Of a DNA stretch of 64,000 nt, positions 12,482 through 24,711 are shown one piece after another. Made by a program: the position numbers and the translations under genes. Under the pieces are notes generated by a model. The model saw only the letters and a list, made by a program, of their open reading frames with translations, was not told the DNA's origin and did no database searches. Each line of letters opens with the position of its first letter. Position 1 is the stretch's first letter. This DNA comes from Progne subis subis (lineage: Eukaryota > Chordata > Aves > Passeriformes > Hirundinidae), in NCBI GenBank assembly GCA_022316685.1, contig JAKJHU010000016.1, forward strand, positions 2,170,001 to 2,234,000, read 5' to 3'.

Positions 12482-15400
12482 TCAAAATAAAATACTCCAT
12501 AGAAGACTTTTACTTAATTAGCCCCCACCCAACATAACTTACCTCTTCTTTTGCTTGTAATTACGTCACAGTTGTCAAGTGAATATTGATGCTTATATAA
12601 TTAAAGAATTGATCCTTAAAGCATAATAATGGGATAGTAATACTTGCATAATTGTATTAAAAAAAAAAAAGTTTCCAGAATGTAAATTTTATAGCTCATC
12701 TTTCAGAGGGATTTGTATATGCTTGCCCTTACAGTTAGGTCAAGTACAACTGAAATTTGTGAGCTTACCCTCAGGAGTAAAGTTAAAAAGGTAAGCATGT
12801 ATTTCCAGGGCCAAACCTACAGATTCTCCCTAATGCAGTCTCCCCAGGCTACAGTGAATGATACAGTGGTCTTTGTAAATTGTACAGTAGTTTTGGAAGG
12901 ACACAGAGTTTAGACCTTGTAAGTAGTTTTGTTCTGCTCTGTGCCATTAAGATATATGCACAGTTTGCTTTTATGGTGTTTGCTGTCATTTAATTACTGA
13001 TGCATCAAGATGATCTTCCCAATTCAATTATATTAAAATTAATGATTATATTGGTCCTTTTTTTTTTCGAGTCAACTGAAGATTTTGGGATGTTGCCTTC
13101 TCTATGCACCAAGAGTGTTCATCATCTAAATTGAATGATTGTGTGCTTGAGGATGGTTTGATGGCCTTTCTTTACTTGTTAGTTAAAAGTCAGAACTCAT
13201 GGAGATTGGTGCAGTAGTTGATTCCTGACACATAAACTAGAATAGCTGAGGAAGGTCTTTAATAAATCTTGAGGGCAATTTCATCTGCTCTTTCTCTTGT
13301 GCAGAAAATTGTTATTGGATAGGTCATCATTGGTAGGCCATCTACTTTTGGGGGAAGTTTTGGTGGAGAAAGTCAGAGTTAGCTATTGCGAGTGTCTTTC
13401 TAAGTGTGGTATAATGGCAATACAATCCTTTTTTTTTTCTATTAGTTTTTCTCCTTGTGGGGACATGGAGAATTCAAATTTTTTATTATGCATTACAGAT
13501 ATGTTTAAAAATATAGGGTACAACAAATTCTGATTTTTTTTACAGTTTTATGGATATAGCCTGGTGGCTGGCTTTCCATAATTTTAAACATAATCAGTAA
13601 AAATCAAATGACATCTGGGGAAAGGTTGTTGAAAATCTTTGAATTTGTGCAATAATCACTGAGATATTTTCCCTCTTAGCTTATCACAAATTTTCACAGA
13701 AGTTCAGGCATATTCCTTATTGGAGACAGGTGAACGGAAAGGATAGGAAAGACATGGAATTTTTTAAAAGACACTACAAGCTGAATGTAAACTCTTAAAT
13801 TCTGATTAAATCCAAACAGCCTGATTTCAACATGCACATGTTTGATTCAAATTAATTTCTTATACCCAGTATGCAAACATAGGTATCAGTGTAGTTAGAA
13901 AACATTAGATAGTGAATTTTTTATGCAATATATATTGTTTGGGAATAGTTGTTTATATTTTACTTACTTTACTATGCAATTCGGCCTGTTGTAATGAAGA
14001 CAAATAATGTTTTTTGCCCTTCCATTATCTTTTCTATGTCACCGGCATGTATTTAAGTCTACACATACCAACAATAAAGATGCAAGAAGATATGAAAAAC
14101 AGGGGGAGATCAGTTGATTATAGACATAAAAAGCTATGAATTTATTGTTTCCACATCAGCTGTACATTTTGGAGATACCTACGAAATGACTCAGTAGCTA
14201 AGCTTATTTGATTCCCTTACAGGTTTTATGTCTTTACTCCATTTTAATTTTTCATTAGAATATAATAATAGCCACAGGAAAAAATGATTTGGTCTGTGAT
14301 CTATTTCATTATGTTCTCATCATGAGGAGAGAATCTGAAGTGGGAGAGCATCACTAATTTTTCGGCACAGTAATTTATTCTACAGTATTTAAATGTTGTA
14401 ATTTTCACACTGAGGCACATGCTGCCACATCTATCGTCCCCTGGACTAGTCTCTGTCTTGCTCTTTCCTTTTCATCTGTTTTGTTTTTGCATTTTTTTTC
14501 ATAAAATCGACAGATGGCCTCTTGATGAATCCTTGATAATACTGTCATGTAAAGCAGCTAAGACTAGAAATCATCTCACAACAATTTTTCATTGCAAAGA
14601 GAAAATTGAAGGCAGACAAATATCGCTAAGTCCGTAACAACAGCAACAAAATATCCACTTCATGTAAATAAAGAGGACAAGCTTTCCTTATAATGCTCAA
14701 ACGCTAATGCCAGTATCCTTTAAAGCCTCTGGATTTTTTTATGCTACATTTAATTCATCTTTCAGCCTTGGGTTTGCTTAATATTTTGTTGGTTTCATAT
14801 TCAGAAACGTTTTCTCAGCTCTTAATGTGTTCTCTCTCCTCCTTAGTCCCCCTCCTTTTAGGTCTTTATAATTGTGGATCAGGTGAAGTTTGCTTCCCCT
14901 CATTTCAAGGTCATGCACCACTAGGACCATTTTCCTGACTCAGAGGGCACGTAATTTCACAGCCGTGTACTCCTCATTAATCCACCCTGAGTGGGTGCTC
15001 AGGAAGTTCCAGATCACAGATTTGTTTTTGTCTTGTTCTCTGACTCAGTGCTTCACAAAAGGATTAGATTAACCCCTTTTGATTGTATTTATATCTTAGT
15101 GCATCATGATAGAAATAAAGTGATTTCTTCTTCTCCCCACATAACCTTCCCACCCCTTCAGTTTTGCACTGGGGACCAACAGCGTTTCTTTTCCAATAGT
15201 GCTCAGTTAAAGTGAAGCTTGTGGCAGACAGAGAATTATTTGTTTCCTCTTTGTGCTCTTAATGCAGCTTTAATGCATGAATCTATTTCTTCCCATTTGC
15301 AGAGACTTGTTTATTAACTTTGAATGGTTTTTGTTTAACGGGAAACTGCTTCAGTCCCCTGGCTCTGAATGTGGTCTCATCTGGACCTGAACTGCCCTGG

Positions 15401-16060
15401 ACCTAAACAAAGAAGAAAACAAAAAGAGATGGCACAGTGACTACTGGAGAGGATGCATCCTTTCCCCCTTGATATTGTGCTTCAGCCAGACCCTTTCACC
15501 TGGGAGCTCTTTTCTGCCTTCTTTGTTGGTAAAGTTCTCTTTGCGACCTGCTGGTGGAAGGGATCCCCACTCTGTGCCCCAGGTGGGGATTGACTCCCCA
15601 GGTGGAGTCTGTTCACTGACATGCCCTCAGGACTGGTGTGCTGGAGGCCTCTGGAAAGTCCTGCATCCCTGTGCCACAGCTGGCCTGCGGCAAAATGCAG
15701 AGCATGTGGGAGCTCTGAGAAATATTTTTAAATGGAGCTCATCTGCTGCATTTAACATCGTAAGGAAGCAGGGTTCGGTATTCAGAGCAAGCCACTGGGA
15801 GACCTGAGCTAGCACAAAAAGTGTAATTGCTTAACATTTGTCCTTTTTTCCTGTGTCTGTAGTAGGAGAATAAAATTCTAAGTTATATAAACCCATTTTT
15901 TAATTCTTCAGGTAGAATTTGATTTGAGATTGTCCTGGTTTAGGGACAAATTTGGGAGAAAACCCTCTGAATGGGATCCCTCCAGGGAGCAAACCCAAAT
16001 GGGCCCTCCCTCCAACCAGTCCAGTAAAAAACTTCCTTGGAGAAAAGTGGAAAAAACTAT

Positions 16061-16066
16061 TTTATT
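16061..16066 (-). promoter_or_regulatory. LTR polyadenylation signal AATAAA
   Basis: TTTATT on the plus strand gives AATAAA on the minus strand, about 130 bases before the minus-strand end of the LTR. This fits the R/U5 region of an LTR and supports the minus-strand orientation. Whether it is used today cannot be told from sequence. Confidence 0.6.
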
Positions 16067-16325
16067 TAACAAACGAAGTGCATAGAAGTACAAAGAATTA
16101 ATAATATGAAACAATAAAAGCTCTTGTTCTGGAGTGAGATGGCAAATTGAGAAAGTTCTTACCACAGATGTAGCTCGGCTCTCTCTCAGTCTCTCCTCAG
16201 TCCCGGTCCCTCCGGCGCTGCTGGAAAATGCCGAGCTCCAGGCCCCGGTGGGCCGCAGGTGCCGCCCCCAGTGCTCCCCTGGGTTTTCAGTCCAGAGCAG
16301 GTTTAAACAGTTCCAGGAAAAAAGG

Positions 16326-16340
16326 AAAAAAAAAAAAAAA
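16326..16340. repeat. A-run inside the LTR
   Basis: A short homopolymer of about 15 A lies within the solo LTR, next to a smaller GGAAAAAAGG run. It has probably expanded since insertion. Confidence 0.8.
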
Positions 16341-16598
16341 TTCCAGGGAACTTCTCTGCCCTAGCTAGCTGAAACTAACTAAAAGCAGAAAGATCTCTGT
16401 CCTCCAGTATCTCCGAAGCCTCTGCCAAACACCCCGTCCAGAGAAGAATGTGCAGGAGTCAGGCAGTTCTCTCAAAACAAACTCTACGCTTCACCTTGCT
16501 CTTAGAACCAGTTTTAAAGGCACAGAACTCAATATACAGCACGAACAGAACAGACAACTGGGGATACAAGCGTCATAAAGTCACCCTAGGACAGAGAT

Positions 16599-17144
16599 AA
16601 AAGTAGTCTGCAGGGTATGTGGGAAAACCCACCTGCAGCTGTATGTGGGAAGCTCAGAACCTTAAATATTTCAACTATCCACTTTTTTGTAATGGGAGCT
16701 TAGGCCCGTGCTGCAGCTGTAAACACCTAACTTCAGCTCCCTCAATCTGAATAGGAATCCACCCTTAACATCCTTGTACTGGACCTATCTTAAAGATACA
16801 ACCATAGTAATACATACCCCTAATTTGTGACATCTCTCGTTATTATATTTAACTGTGTTTCCTATGGAGAATACCAAGAAGACCCCTAACTCTAGACATT
16901 GGTCCAAACTGAAGTGGTTAGTGGTTAGTGTTCCATCCAGAATGTGCGATCATTTACGATTTCATATTGAAACATATCAAACAGGGTGGGGACTGTCAAA
17001 ACTGTAGAAAATTCTCAGAATGTCTCCCTGCTTTAGCTCCTTCTGATCTTCCCAGTGGCTTAATTAATGAATCCAGTTTTGGGCATGCCAACATAAGTAA
17101 GACATCAATAAACTGAAGTGAATTCTGCAGGGGGTGGTTGCAGT
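16599..17144. other. Unique sequence between LTR and CR1
   Basis: This lies just outside the LTR duplication and before the next CR1 fragment. It has no recognised gene or repeat. A small tandem GTGGTTAGTGGTTAGTG lies around 16914-16930. Confidence 0.5.
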
Positions 17145-17415
17145 TGTCAGACTGGAGCACCTGTCCTGTGAAGAGAGGCTGAGGAGACTGGGCTCATTCA
17201 GCCTTGAGAGGACATGGCTTCTGGGGACCTATCAAAAGAGTATCAGAATCAAGGAAGAGCTTATCAAGAAGATGGAGACCAGCATTTACAGCAATGTGTG
17301 CTGAAAGGATAAGAGACATTGGAAGGAGAGAAACAAAACCGAGGAAAATTGTATCCTAGTGGATATGAGGAAAAACTCTTTCACCATGAAAACAGTGAAG
17401 CCATGGAAGAGGGTG
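17145..17415 (+). mobile_element. CR1 LINE fragment, internal 3' region
   Basis: CR1 landmarks in sense order are recognisable: GACTGGAGCACCTGTCCTGT, GAGAGGCTGAGGAGACTGGG and TTCAGCCTTGAGAG. After a diverged stretch come GAGCTTATCAAGAAGATGGA and the segment before GCCATGGAAGAGGG, equivalent to the consensus 'CACTGGAACAGG'. This covers the end of the reverse-transcriptase frame. The normal CR1 3' untranslated end and octamer tail are not visible downstream, so the copy appears broken at both ends and fairly old. Confidence 0.75.
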
Positions 17416-17671
17416 CTCTACCTGCTCACTCCCATGTTTACAGAATTTACTAGAATTTGCATGTGATGAGGAAAATCACCTGATTTCATAGCTGTGCCTC
17501 CTTTAAGAAGGATGTCCTATCCAGGTTGATTTGCCCTCTGATTCTGATCTCCTTAAAGCAGTGGAGAGAAGAGTTCTCTTTCCGCAGCTCTGAGTCCAAG
17601 GTGATAGACAGTACAACCCCAGTCGGATCTTCTTTTGCTTTTTTACTTTTGGCATCATCTGCTGGACGATA

Positions 17672-18115
17672 ATGCAGAAACCGCAGCAGAGTTTGTCCCG
17701 GGGGGCTGTGGCCAAACTGACTGAATTTCTGGAGGCTCTACCCCCAAAGGGAAATATCCCCAAGTATTGCAAGCTGTTCTACACAGAGAATACAAAAGAA
17801 GCTTTATATGGATATAAAACTATGGATATTTCAGAGTACTTTTTGATGGCTTCTCTGGGTTTTGTTAAGGGAAGAGGAAAAGTCTCAGATGAAAATGAGA
17901 GGAAGGCTTGCTCCCAGCTGGGACGTCTCTCAGTGCCATTCACTCTGGTGCAGATGGCTGATGACTTCTTTCCATTAAGCCGGATAATTTTGGACTACCT
18001 GTGGAGTATGCAAGCTTATAGAAAATTAAAAACAGAGTCACTTCTTTTGCATGGGAGGAGTACACTACACTGCAGTTACTCTGCAGCTGAGCTGACTGCA
18101 GCACAGGAATGCTAG
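17672..18115 (+). other. Unidentified 147-codon open frame
   Basis: The frame starts at a true ATG with A at position -3 and stays open without a break to a stop after 18112. The open frame extends a further 26 codons upstream, to a TGA at 17591-17593. The predicted protein has no signal peptide, clear membrane segment or motif that I recognise. Its first half is hydrophilic with lysine and proline (for example EALPPKGNIPKYCKLFYTEN). Its second half is leucine-rich with a cysteine-containing tail. It lies about 250 bases after a CR1 fragment on the same strand but does not read like CR1. It could be a decayed retrogene, part of an unlisted repeat, or a chance frame. I favour chance. Confidence 0.15.
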
Positions 18116-21100
18116 CTAGATTTAAACTGGCTTGCCTGGATGCTCCTGGTGGCATAAAAGAGAGCTCCATGCAGGCTGCAAAGCCCTTCTGAGGAACTCA
18201 ACATTGAGACATTTAGTCCCAACAATCTCTGTGCAACAAGAACTGTCACCCCCAGGATCCATATGTATACAGTTCTCTTTGCCCAAACTGCAACAAATAC
18301 AATATAGGTGTATCTATAAAATACTCCTTATTTTAAAATGTGTTTTGACAGGGTTCCCTTTGTTAAAGGAATACTTTTTTTCTCCTTGCTTCTCCAACCT
18401 GATCAGATGCCCCAGGTTCATCCTTTGAAATTAGAGAGAGAAAATGTCATGATAAGAACATCTCCAAAATTTAAATGATGTAACAAGACAATTGAGAGGA
18501 AGAGAGAAGAGAGGAGCAGAGCCGTATGAAGCAACCAGCCCTGTATTCCATAAGGTAGCTACTCTGAAATTTGTTTGGAGACACTGAATTTTGCATTGTT
18601 GATTACATTGCCACTTCTGGGTGTTTTTAGTGCTACAACATTTAATATATTTTTCCCCTATGAAAGAGAGTTTTCTTTTCCAATGGTATGAAATACCAGG
18701 AATTGTAGGCAGATAGTGCCCTGTAGAGGGTCGTATCTGTGACTCAGGAGTTTTTTTCCTTAGCCAATATGCCAATATTTTAGAGGTAAGAGGAAGGTAT
18801 AAGATTTTCTAGGTACAATGTAATTTTCTATTACATTGGCCCAAGCACCAAAGGCATGAAAGATTTGCAAAAGTGTTGGTACAAAGGAACAAAGCAAGGA
18901 AAAAATTCAAAGTGATTGTTGTCACAGTAAATATGATCATCATTAAACATATTTTCTCTGAGTTTCATATAAACTGAGCATATAAACTTGCAGTAGACAG
19001 GACTCATATTGGACTCGGCAATGTGAAAACAAAAGGCCAAACTCATATAGAGTTGGCACCACCTTCAAACAAAGAACTTAAAATCAAACCTAGGACTACA
19101 GCTCCTTGCTTGCTCACCACCCATATATCCAATGCCCTTAACAATCTGCTGTATTCTCTGATTGTTTGGCTTAAGATTTGTTATGTAGACATTTTCTGTT
19201 AGACTAGACCTGGATTCAGATCTGTGGTCCAAACCAAGCAGAGAGGTCTGTGCCACTTCAGGGGGATGCTTGCACCAGGTCAGTACTCTGAGAGACCTGG
19301 GGTGTAAGAGATGCATTAACAGCCATTCCGTGTGCTGGCTCTTGTGGACTGCCTTCACAAGCATCAAAATCTTCTCCTGCCTTACAAGGGGGCATAGCCA
19401 TCTCTCACGTAATTCTGGGTTCATAATAAGATATCCAGGATAATGTTACAGTCTCCTTCAGTGAATTTGGTCTACAAACAATTAATAATTACAGACATTC
19501 TTCTGTGGTCAGTGAAAGTGGGACTGAAGGTGGAGGTGTGGTTACCATCTAGCTGAACTTGGGAGGTCAGAAAGAATAGTCTGCTTCTTAAAAACTTCAA
19601 TAACGGGGCCAGAATGGGCTTGTCTGGTATGGATTCTGTAAATGCCACATGTATATAGGATACCACTGAGTGTGAATTGAGTATATCCACGCCACTGAAT
19701 ATACTCTTGTATATACACCTTCTTACACATTTTGTATATACGTTTTGAATTTCTTGTACATTAATTAATATAATTGAGCATTAGAGTTATTTTTTATGGT
19801 ATGATGTGGCCAAATACTAGAGAATTTGAGCAAACAGTAATCAGAGTGCTCCCATCTCACAAAAACTGGTACTGAAAATGCAAGAAGAAAGTCCTTCAGC
19901 CAGTGGTGAAGAGGGCTTGATTTCTTGTTGTGCAGGGCAATTAGGGAGGTCAGCAGAGGGTGATGTTGGTTGGCAGAACTTAATCAACCTAAAGGAAGGA
20001 GAGGGGAGCTGGGAAGATCTTGTGACTCAGCCTCATGGCGTTAATGGCTGAAAGCTCCTGTCTTGTGATGCACCTGAGAGTTGTGAGTGCCTCAACCATC
20101 AGCATTTGCCTCTTTTAGGCACCTTTTGTACAAGGCCTCAACAAAGAGAAGAAATAAAAGATTACCATGCCCCCAAATGTAGTTTTTGTTATTTGTTGTC
20201 ATGGCAAAAAAAGATGTAGCTGGTTTGTATTTTCTTCCTTATGGTCCCTCTCATTTCACTGTGGTATTTGTTCATGCAGGCATATTCCTTATATAGGATT
20301 TCTTCACAGGCTTTTATGCTACAAAAAGGAATGAACAGGCATCATCATGGGCACTGGTTGCATTTTGGAAAAAAACCCCATTTTTGGAAAATCCTTTCTC
20401 CCCATGGAACAGAAGCAAAATAGGTAGCATTGCTCGAAGCAGTTTGGGAGGTGAAATGGATGTCTGCTTTGCAGGCTCTCCAGGGGTCACATTCTTTCTG
20501 CTGTGGGAATGAGTGAGCTGCAGGTGTTGCTGCAGTGCAAATCTCAGCCACGACTTGGATCTAGGGCTTCTCCAGCAGTGCTCAGAGCTCAGCCAGGGCA
20601 TGCACAGAGCAGAGCACTCCTGGATCCCGGTCTGTGGCCACAGCCACACACAATGGGTGGTGTAGTAGTCTTCTGGAACCCTGAAAAGTTATGTTTCTTC
20701 CTGGGTTGTTTTTTTTTTTTTAAGCACTTAAGCCCAACTGCTAATGGAATTTCATGATTTTAAATAATTTACATTTCCATCTGGTTTGAAAAACACCAGG
20801 TGGAGATTGCAGATTAGGATGAGTCTAAGTGGAAGGAAATGTTTGTTTAAAATATTAAAGCCAAACCCAAACATTTATGTGAACCACATTTTTGATGTCC
20901 ATAGTGTTGTGTTCTTCTCTATCATCACTCTAAGTTTTGCTTTTAATTTGATGTTTTGCACATGTTGCTTATCATTATGATCAGGGGGGACAAGGCCAGA
21001 GTGGGGTGCAAGGGAGTCCATACCGAAGGGTGAGAGAATCAGGGATTGAAGGATTTTTCAGCGTGAGCTTTTGATCATTGCATCTGTTTCTCTGTGCTTT

Positions 21101-22153
21101 CTACAGACCCTGTTATCTTGCTTACGTGGACATGGAAATAAATTTGAGCCTATATAATTTTAAGGGAAAATATGCAACTTCCAAAGGCTGATGAGAGTTT
21201 TGTTGGGGTAAGGACTGACGGTTTACTGGTGCACCACCCAAACCACTCACAAGGACAAGAAATTTCCTTCTCTCCCACTTGCCAGTTGGCGAACTTTTAT
21301 TTAAAATGGGGGATACAGAGCTGTGGTTTCTAAAACTGCTTCTAATAATGGAAGCTTTGCTGCTAGTTCCTTGATGCACTTTCCCAAGTACAGCATGAAA
21401 CCATGAACTCATAGCAAGGACCTATTGCAACAGCAGCTTTTCCTCTGTACTTTGAAATAGTTCATTTTAGGAAGCCAGGTCTGATATTTATCTTCTCTCC
21501 TAGCTAAAATCCTTGTATTTCAGTTCTCTGGAAATGGGATGTTATTAATTTTGTGAAATGCAATAGAAGCTGTAGAGATCTTATGGTTGGTGAGTGCGTT
21601 AGCATGACATTATTCAAAATCACACCTACAATTGTAGTGATGGCATGAAAGGCTAAAGCTTGTCTTTGCTGAACAAGACTCCAATACCCATCAGTGAAAA
21701 GCACAAGTAACACAGAGTTAAGGTTGCATAAGGAAAGCTATATTTAAATAAAATAAATGCAATTTAGACCAGTGTTGCTCATACTTGCAGATTCCTGATT
21801 AAGAACCACCTCTACCAGCCTGTAACCCGATTTACTTATCATGAGTAAAACAACTATACCAGTTGCTCCAGCCTCTGTCCAAAGATGATGATATTGCTTT
21901 TTATTGTGTGTAGGTAATTCAATTTCCATTATTCAGAGTTCTATTAGGGCAAGAAAGCTCTTTGATGTTTTGATGAATTTTGAAAAAAAAAAATAGAAAC
22001 AGAATTTGTTTTTTGTCTGTGTGTTGTGAATCTTATTGTCCATAGACGCTGCCAGAAAGGTGAAGAGTGAAGCAAATACTGAAAGTTGTAATATCCCTTA
22101 GTAGATCCCAAGTGTTGTGGTAGGTCTAAGTTGAATTGTGATCCAAAAGACCC

Positions 22154-22212
<59 letters not shown>

Positions 22213-22214
22213 TT
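22154..22214. repeat. (TTAT)n tetranucleotide microsatellite
   Basis: An uninterrupted run of about 15 TTAT units (61 bp) with no variant unit. Such pure tracts are usually length-polymorphic. It could serve as a marker locus but shows no link to a gene. Confidence 0.97.
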
Positions 22215-24689
22215 CGGAAACACCAGATTATTTTTTGGTGAATTTTTGCCTCCAATTAGTCTGAAAATCTCATGAGCAATTAATTGGTTTATACTAGGAG
22301 AGAGGAATACTAGAGTAGATCAAAATTGTTTGCAGAAAATGTGCACGGATTTACCAAAGGAAAGGAGGTACGGCATAGGCTGATTTTAATTTTGGTAAGT
22401 TTGTTGCAGAGCAAGCTGACAAGCAGTAGATATAATTTATTTAGACTGAAAGATTTACTGTTTGGAGAAGACTTGCTTTGTATGAGAAAAACAGTCAGAT
22501 GGTGCTCATCAGGATTCCATAAAATAGTTTGGTAGGTTAAAGATAGATGAGGAAGTCATTGATTATTTTTCACATCATAAGGTAAATGCAATGGGGTGTA
22601 TGTTTTAGAAATTAGTGGTGAGTAGCTCTTTATATTGGCAATTCTAAAGGAGTATCAGTGAAAATTTGCCAGTTACTGTAATGTGCAAGGTTTTACTAAC
22701 ACCAGAAGGAGATGGAGATTATATATAAGATGGAGCAAGAGTCTTAAGTGGCTTTGGCCATTTAATATTTTGTAATGCTGGAAGCATGACAACGATTGAT
22801 GTTTTCAGGGATCAGTAGGTGCTAATCACAAAGCAGGAAAAGATTTTTGTAGGAATCAGGGAAAGTTAGCAGTCAAGCCTTAAAAGACAAGTGACAGCCC
22901 ACACCTGTAGATAAGCTGGGGAGGTCTTTTTGTCCTGAAGTGTTATTTGGATATTGTATGTTAGAGTCAGGGCTAGATTCTCTTTTAATCATTTAGTTAC
23001 CTGACCCAAGGACTCTGCCCCTTGACTGTGAGTGTCTGTGGAGGTTATCTATATAGATGTGTGTTTTTCTCCCACATCCATTATTTTTATAAACAGATTT
23101 CACCATACTTCATTAATAGTAATCACCTGTGCAGTCTTTGCAATTGGAGACATAGCTGAGAGCTCTTCATCTGCACACATGAAAGAATTTGCATTCTGTT
23201 GATTTGCATCTTGAGTTTCTCCAATATTGGAACGTGCAGTAGGTGACTTTAAGTGACTTTTTTTTTGTTTCCATCCCATTTGGGAAAAACTAGTAATCTC
23301 AGAAAAATACCCTCTAAACAATATCATTAAAGGTAAGTAAACTAATAACACATAGATTTTAGTGTTTGCTGGTTTGTGTCACTGTCTGGTAATACAATGA
23401 ATAATTCATATCAAACTAGTAGAATGTAACATTTACATAAAATAATACTTTGCAAATTTATGGTAAGTACTAATTACTTGCCTTATTTGCCATGACTATG
23501 ATATTAAATATTCATAAAAATGTGATTATTTCTTTGATTTGGCAGGCATTTAGATTTCTCTACAGCTTTTCACACTGCTAATTTTAATCCAGTAAATTAT
23601 CTGGAAGAAAACAGTATGCAGCCGAAAAACTGTTCAAAATTCACTCCAACATTGAGCACATTATGGACGTAATGATCCATTACAACCAAACTTCAAGAAG
23701 ATCTTGCAAGAAAACTGAGAATTAAACAAAGAAATATGGAGACTATCATCATTATTTATCAGATATATTTATTAATAGTTTAGAATTTTATATGCATCAA
23801 GAAACTTTCAAATAATTGGATCCACTTTTATATATTTTATTTTTGTGAAGTTAAGTTTTGGGTTTTTTTAATTCTTCCTGTGTTAAATCTGTTGTTCATC
23901 TTTACTTTTTGGTGCATTTACATTTTAACACATTGGAGGAACTGAGTTCTGTCTTTTGAACGTGACTGACATATATTTTTTTACTGTCACTTAGGAAACA
24001 ATATCCAGTATTAATATCACTTTGCACTTAAGTGTATGTACAAGTATGTGTATATGTCTCTCTGTATGTGCATGTATACATTGATTCCAAGGCTTCAAAA
24101 CTGCTTGTATAATTAAATATTCATATCTGTTCTTGAATGTTTAGTACCTGCTTTTGTCTCTTCAGCTGTGTAATGTGTATGCATTGAAATCTATGACAAT
24201 TTATCTAATAAGAATGAAGTATCTAAGGCTGTGTACGGCATGTATATTATATATGTGACCCAAAATGGAGAGAAGTAACAGGAATCTGAAATTCTGGTCC
24301 TTAGACCCCCAGGCTTAGGTTATTTCCCTGCGGTATTTACATCTTTTTCTGTTGTTTCTAGCATCAGAAGAATAAACAGTCAACTCAAACAAAATAATAC
24401 AATCAAAGACAATAACCAGAAAGTTGCAGTTGCAAAACAAATAATCCAGAAAAATTGAATGTATGAAGATTTCTATAATAGAATAGAAAATAATTCATGC
24501 AGTATGTGTAATATGTAATGGTAGCTGTAGAATTATCTTTTATAACTGTAATTTTTATAATCATCAAAGCCTACTCTTGTTTCCTATCTGTTTTTTTTTT
24601 GCTTTTGAGATTTTGTACTAAGGTGCATTGTCAGCACACCTACTCTCAGCTTCCTGTGCTCTCAGCCACACAGTGTCTTGTTACCCAGG

Positions 24690-24711
24690 GATAGCCCTGA
24701 GGAGGGCTATC
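24690..24711. other. 9-bp GC-rich hairpin
   Basis: GATAGCCCT (24690-24698) and AGGGCTATC (24703-24711) are perfect complements around a GAGG loop. Arms of this length are expected a few times by chance in a window of this size. Confidence 0.7.

Larger units (their letters stand above)
9752..15930. other. Unique non-coding sequence
   Basis: No gene is recognised. The stretch includes a regulatory-looking block (10250-10860), a T/TTTTG simple repeat (11885-11951), an AT-rich imperfect palindromic patch (12188-12228) and a perfect hairpin (12450-12481). Another conserved-looking patch with scattered CpGs lies near 14420-14720. Just before the LTR, 15469-15807 is GC-richer and opens a 112-codon frame that resembles no known protein. 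I treat that frame as incidental. Confidence 0.55.
15931..16593 (-). mobile_element. Solo LTR of an endogenous retrovirus (ERVL-like)
   Basis: The element starts TGTCCT and ends AGGACA, the usual TG...CA LTR termini set in a 6-bp inverted repeat. It is flanked by the identical 5-bp duplication GAGAT (15926-15930 and 16594-16598). A 5-bp duplication is typical of ERVL-class insertions. On the minus strand the LTR runs from TGTCCTAGGGTGACTTTATG through a GC-rich middle to AATAAA (complement of 16061-16066) and a closing section ending in CCAGGACA, so I place it on the minus strand. No gag, pol or env sequence or second LTR is present, which indicates a solo LTR left by recombination. The sequence resembles ERVL-type LTRs known from songbirds. 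The exact family name needs a Repbase or Dfam match. Confidence 0.9.

Noticed and set aside
15469..15807. 112-codon frame just upstream of the solo LTR
   Set aside because: Local GC enrichment, a minus frame overlapping it, and no family resemblance. It is not retroviral sequence that I can recognise.
19065..19424. 119-codon minus frame starting with ATG
   Set aside because: No domain, signal peptide or family resemblance, and no supporting splice or promoter context. Frames of this length occur by chance in 64 kb scanned in six frames.
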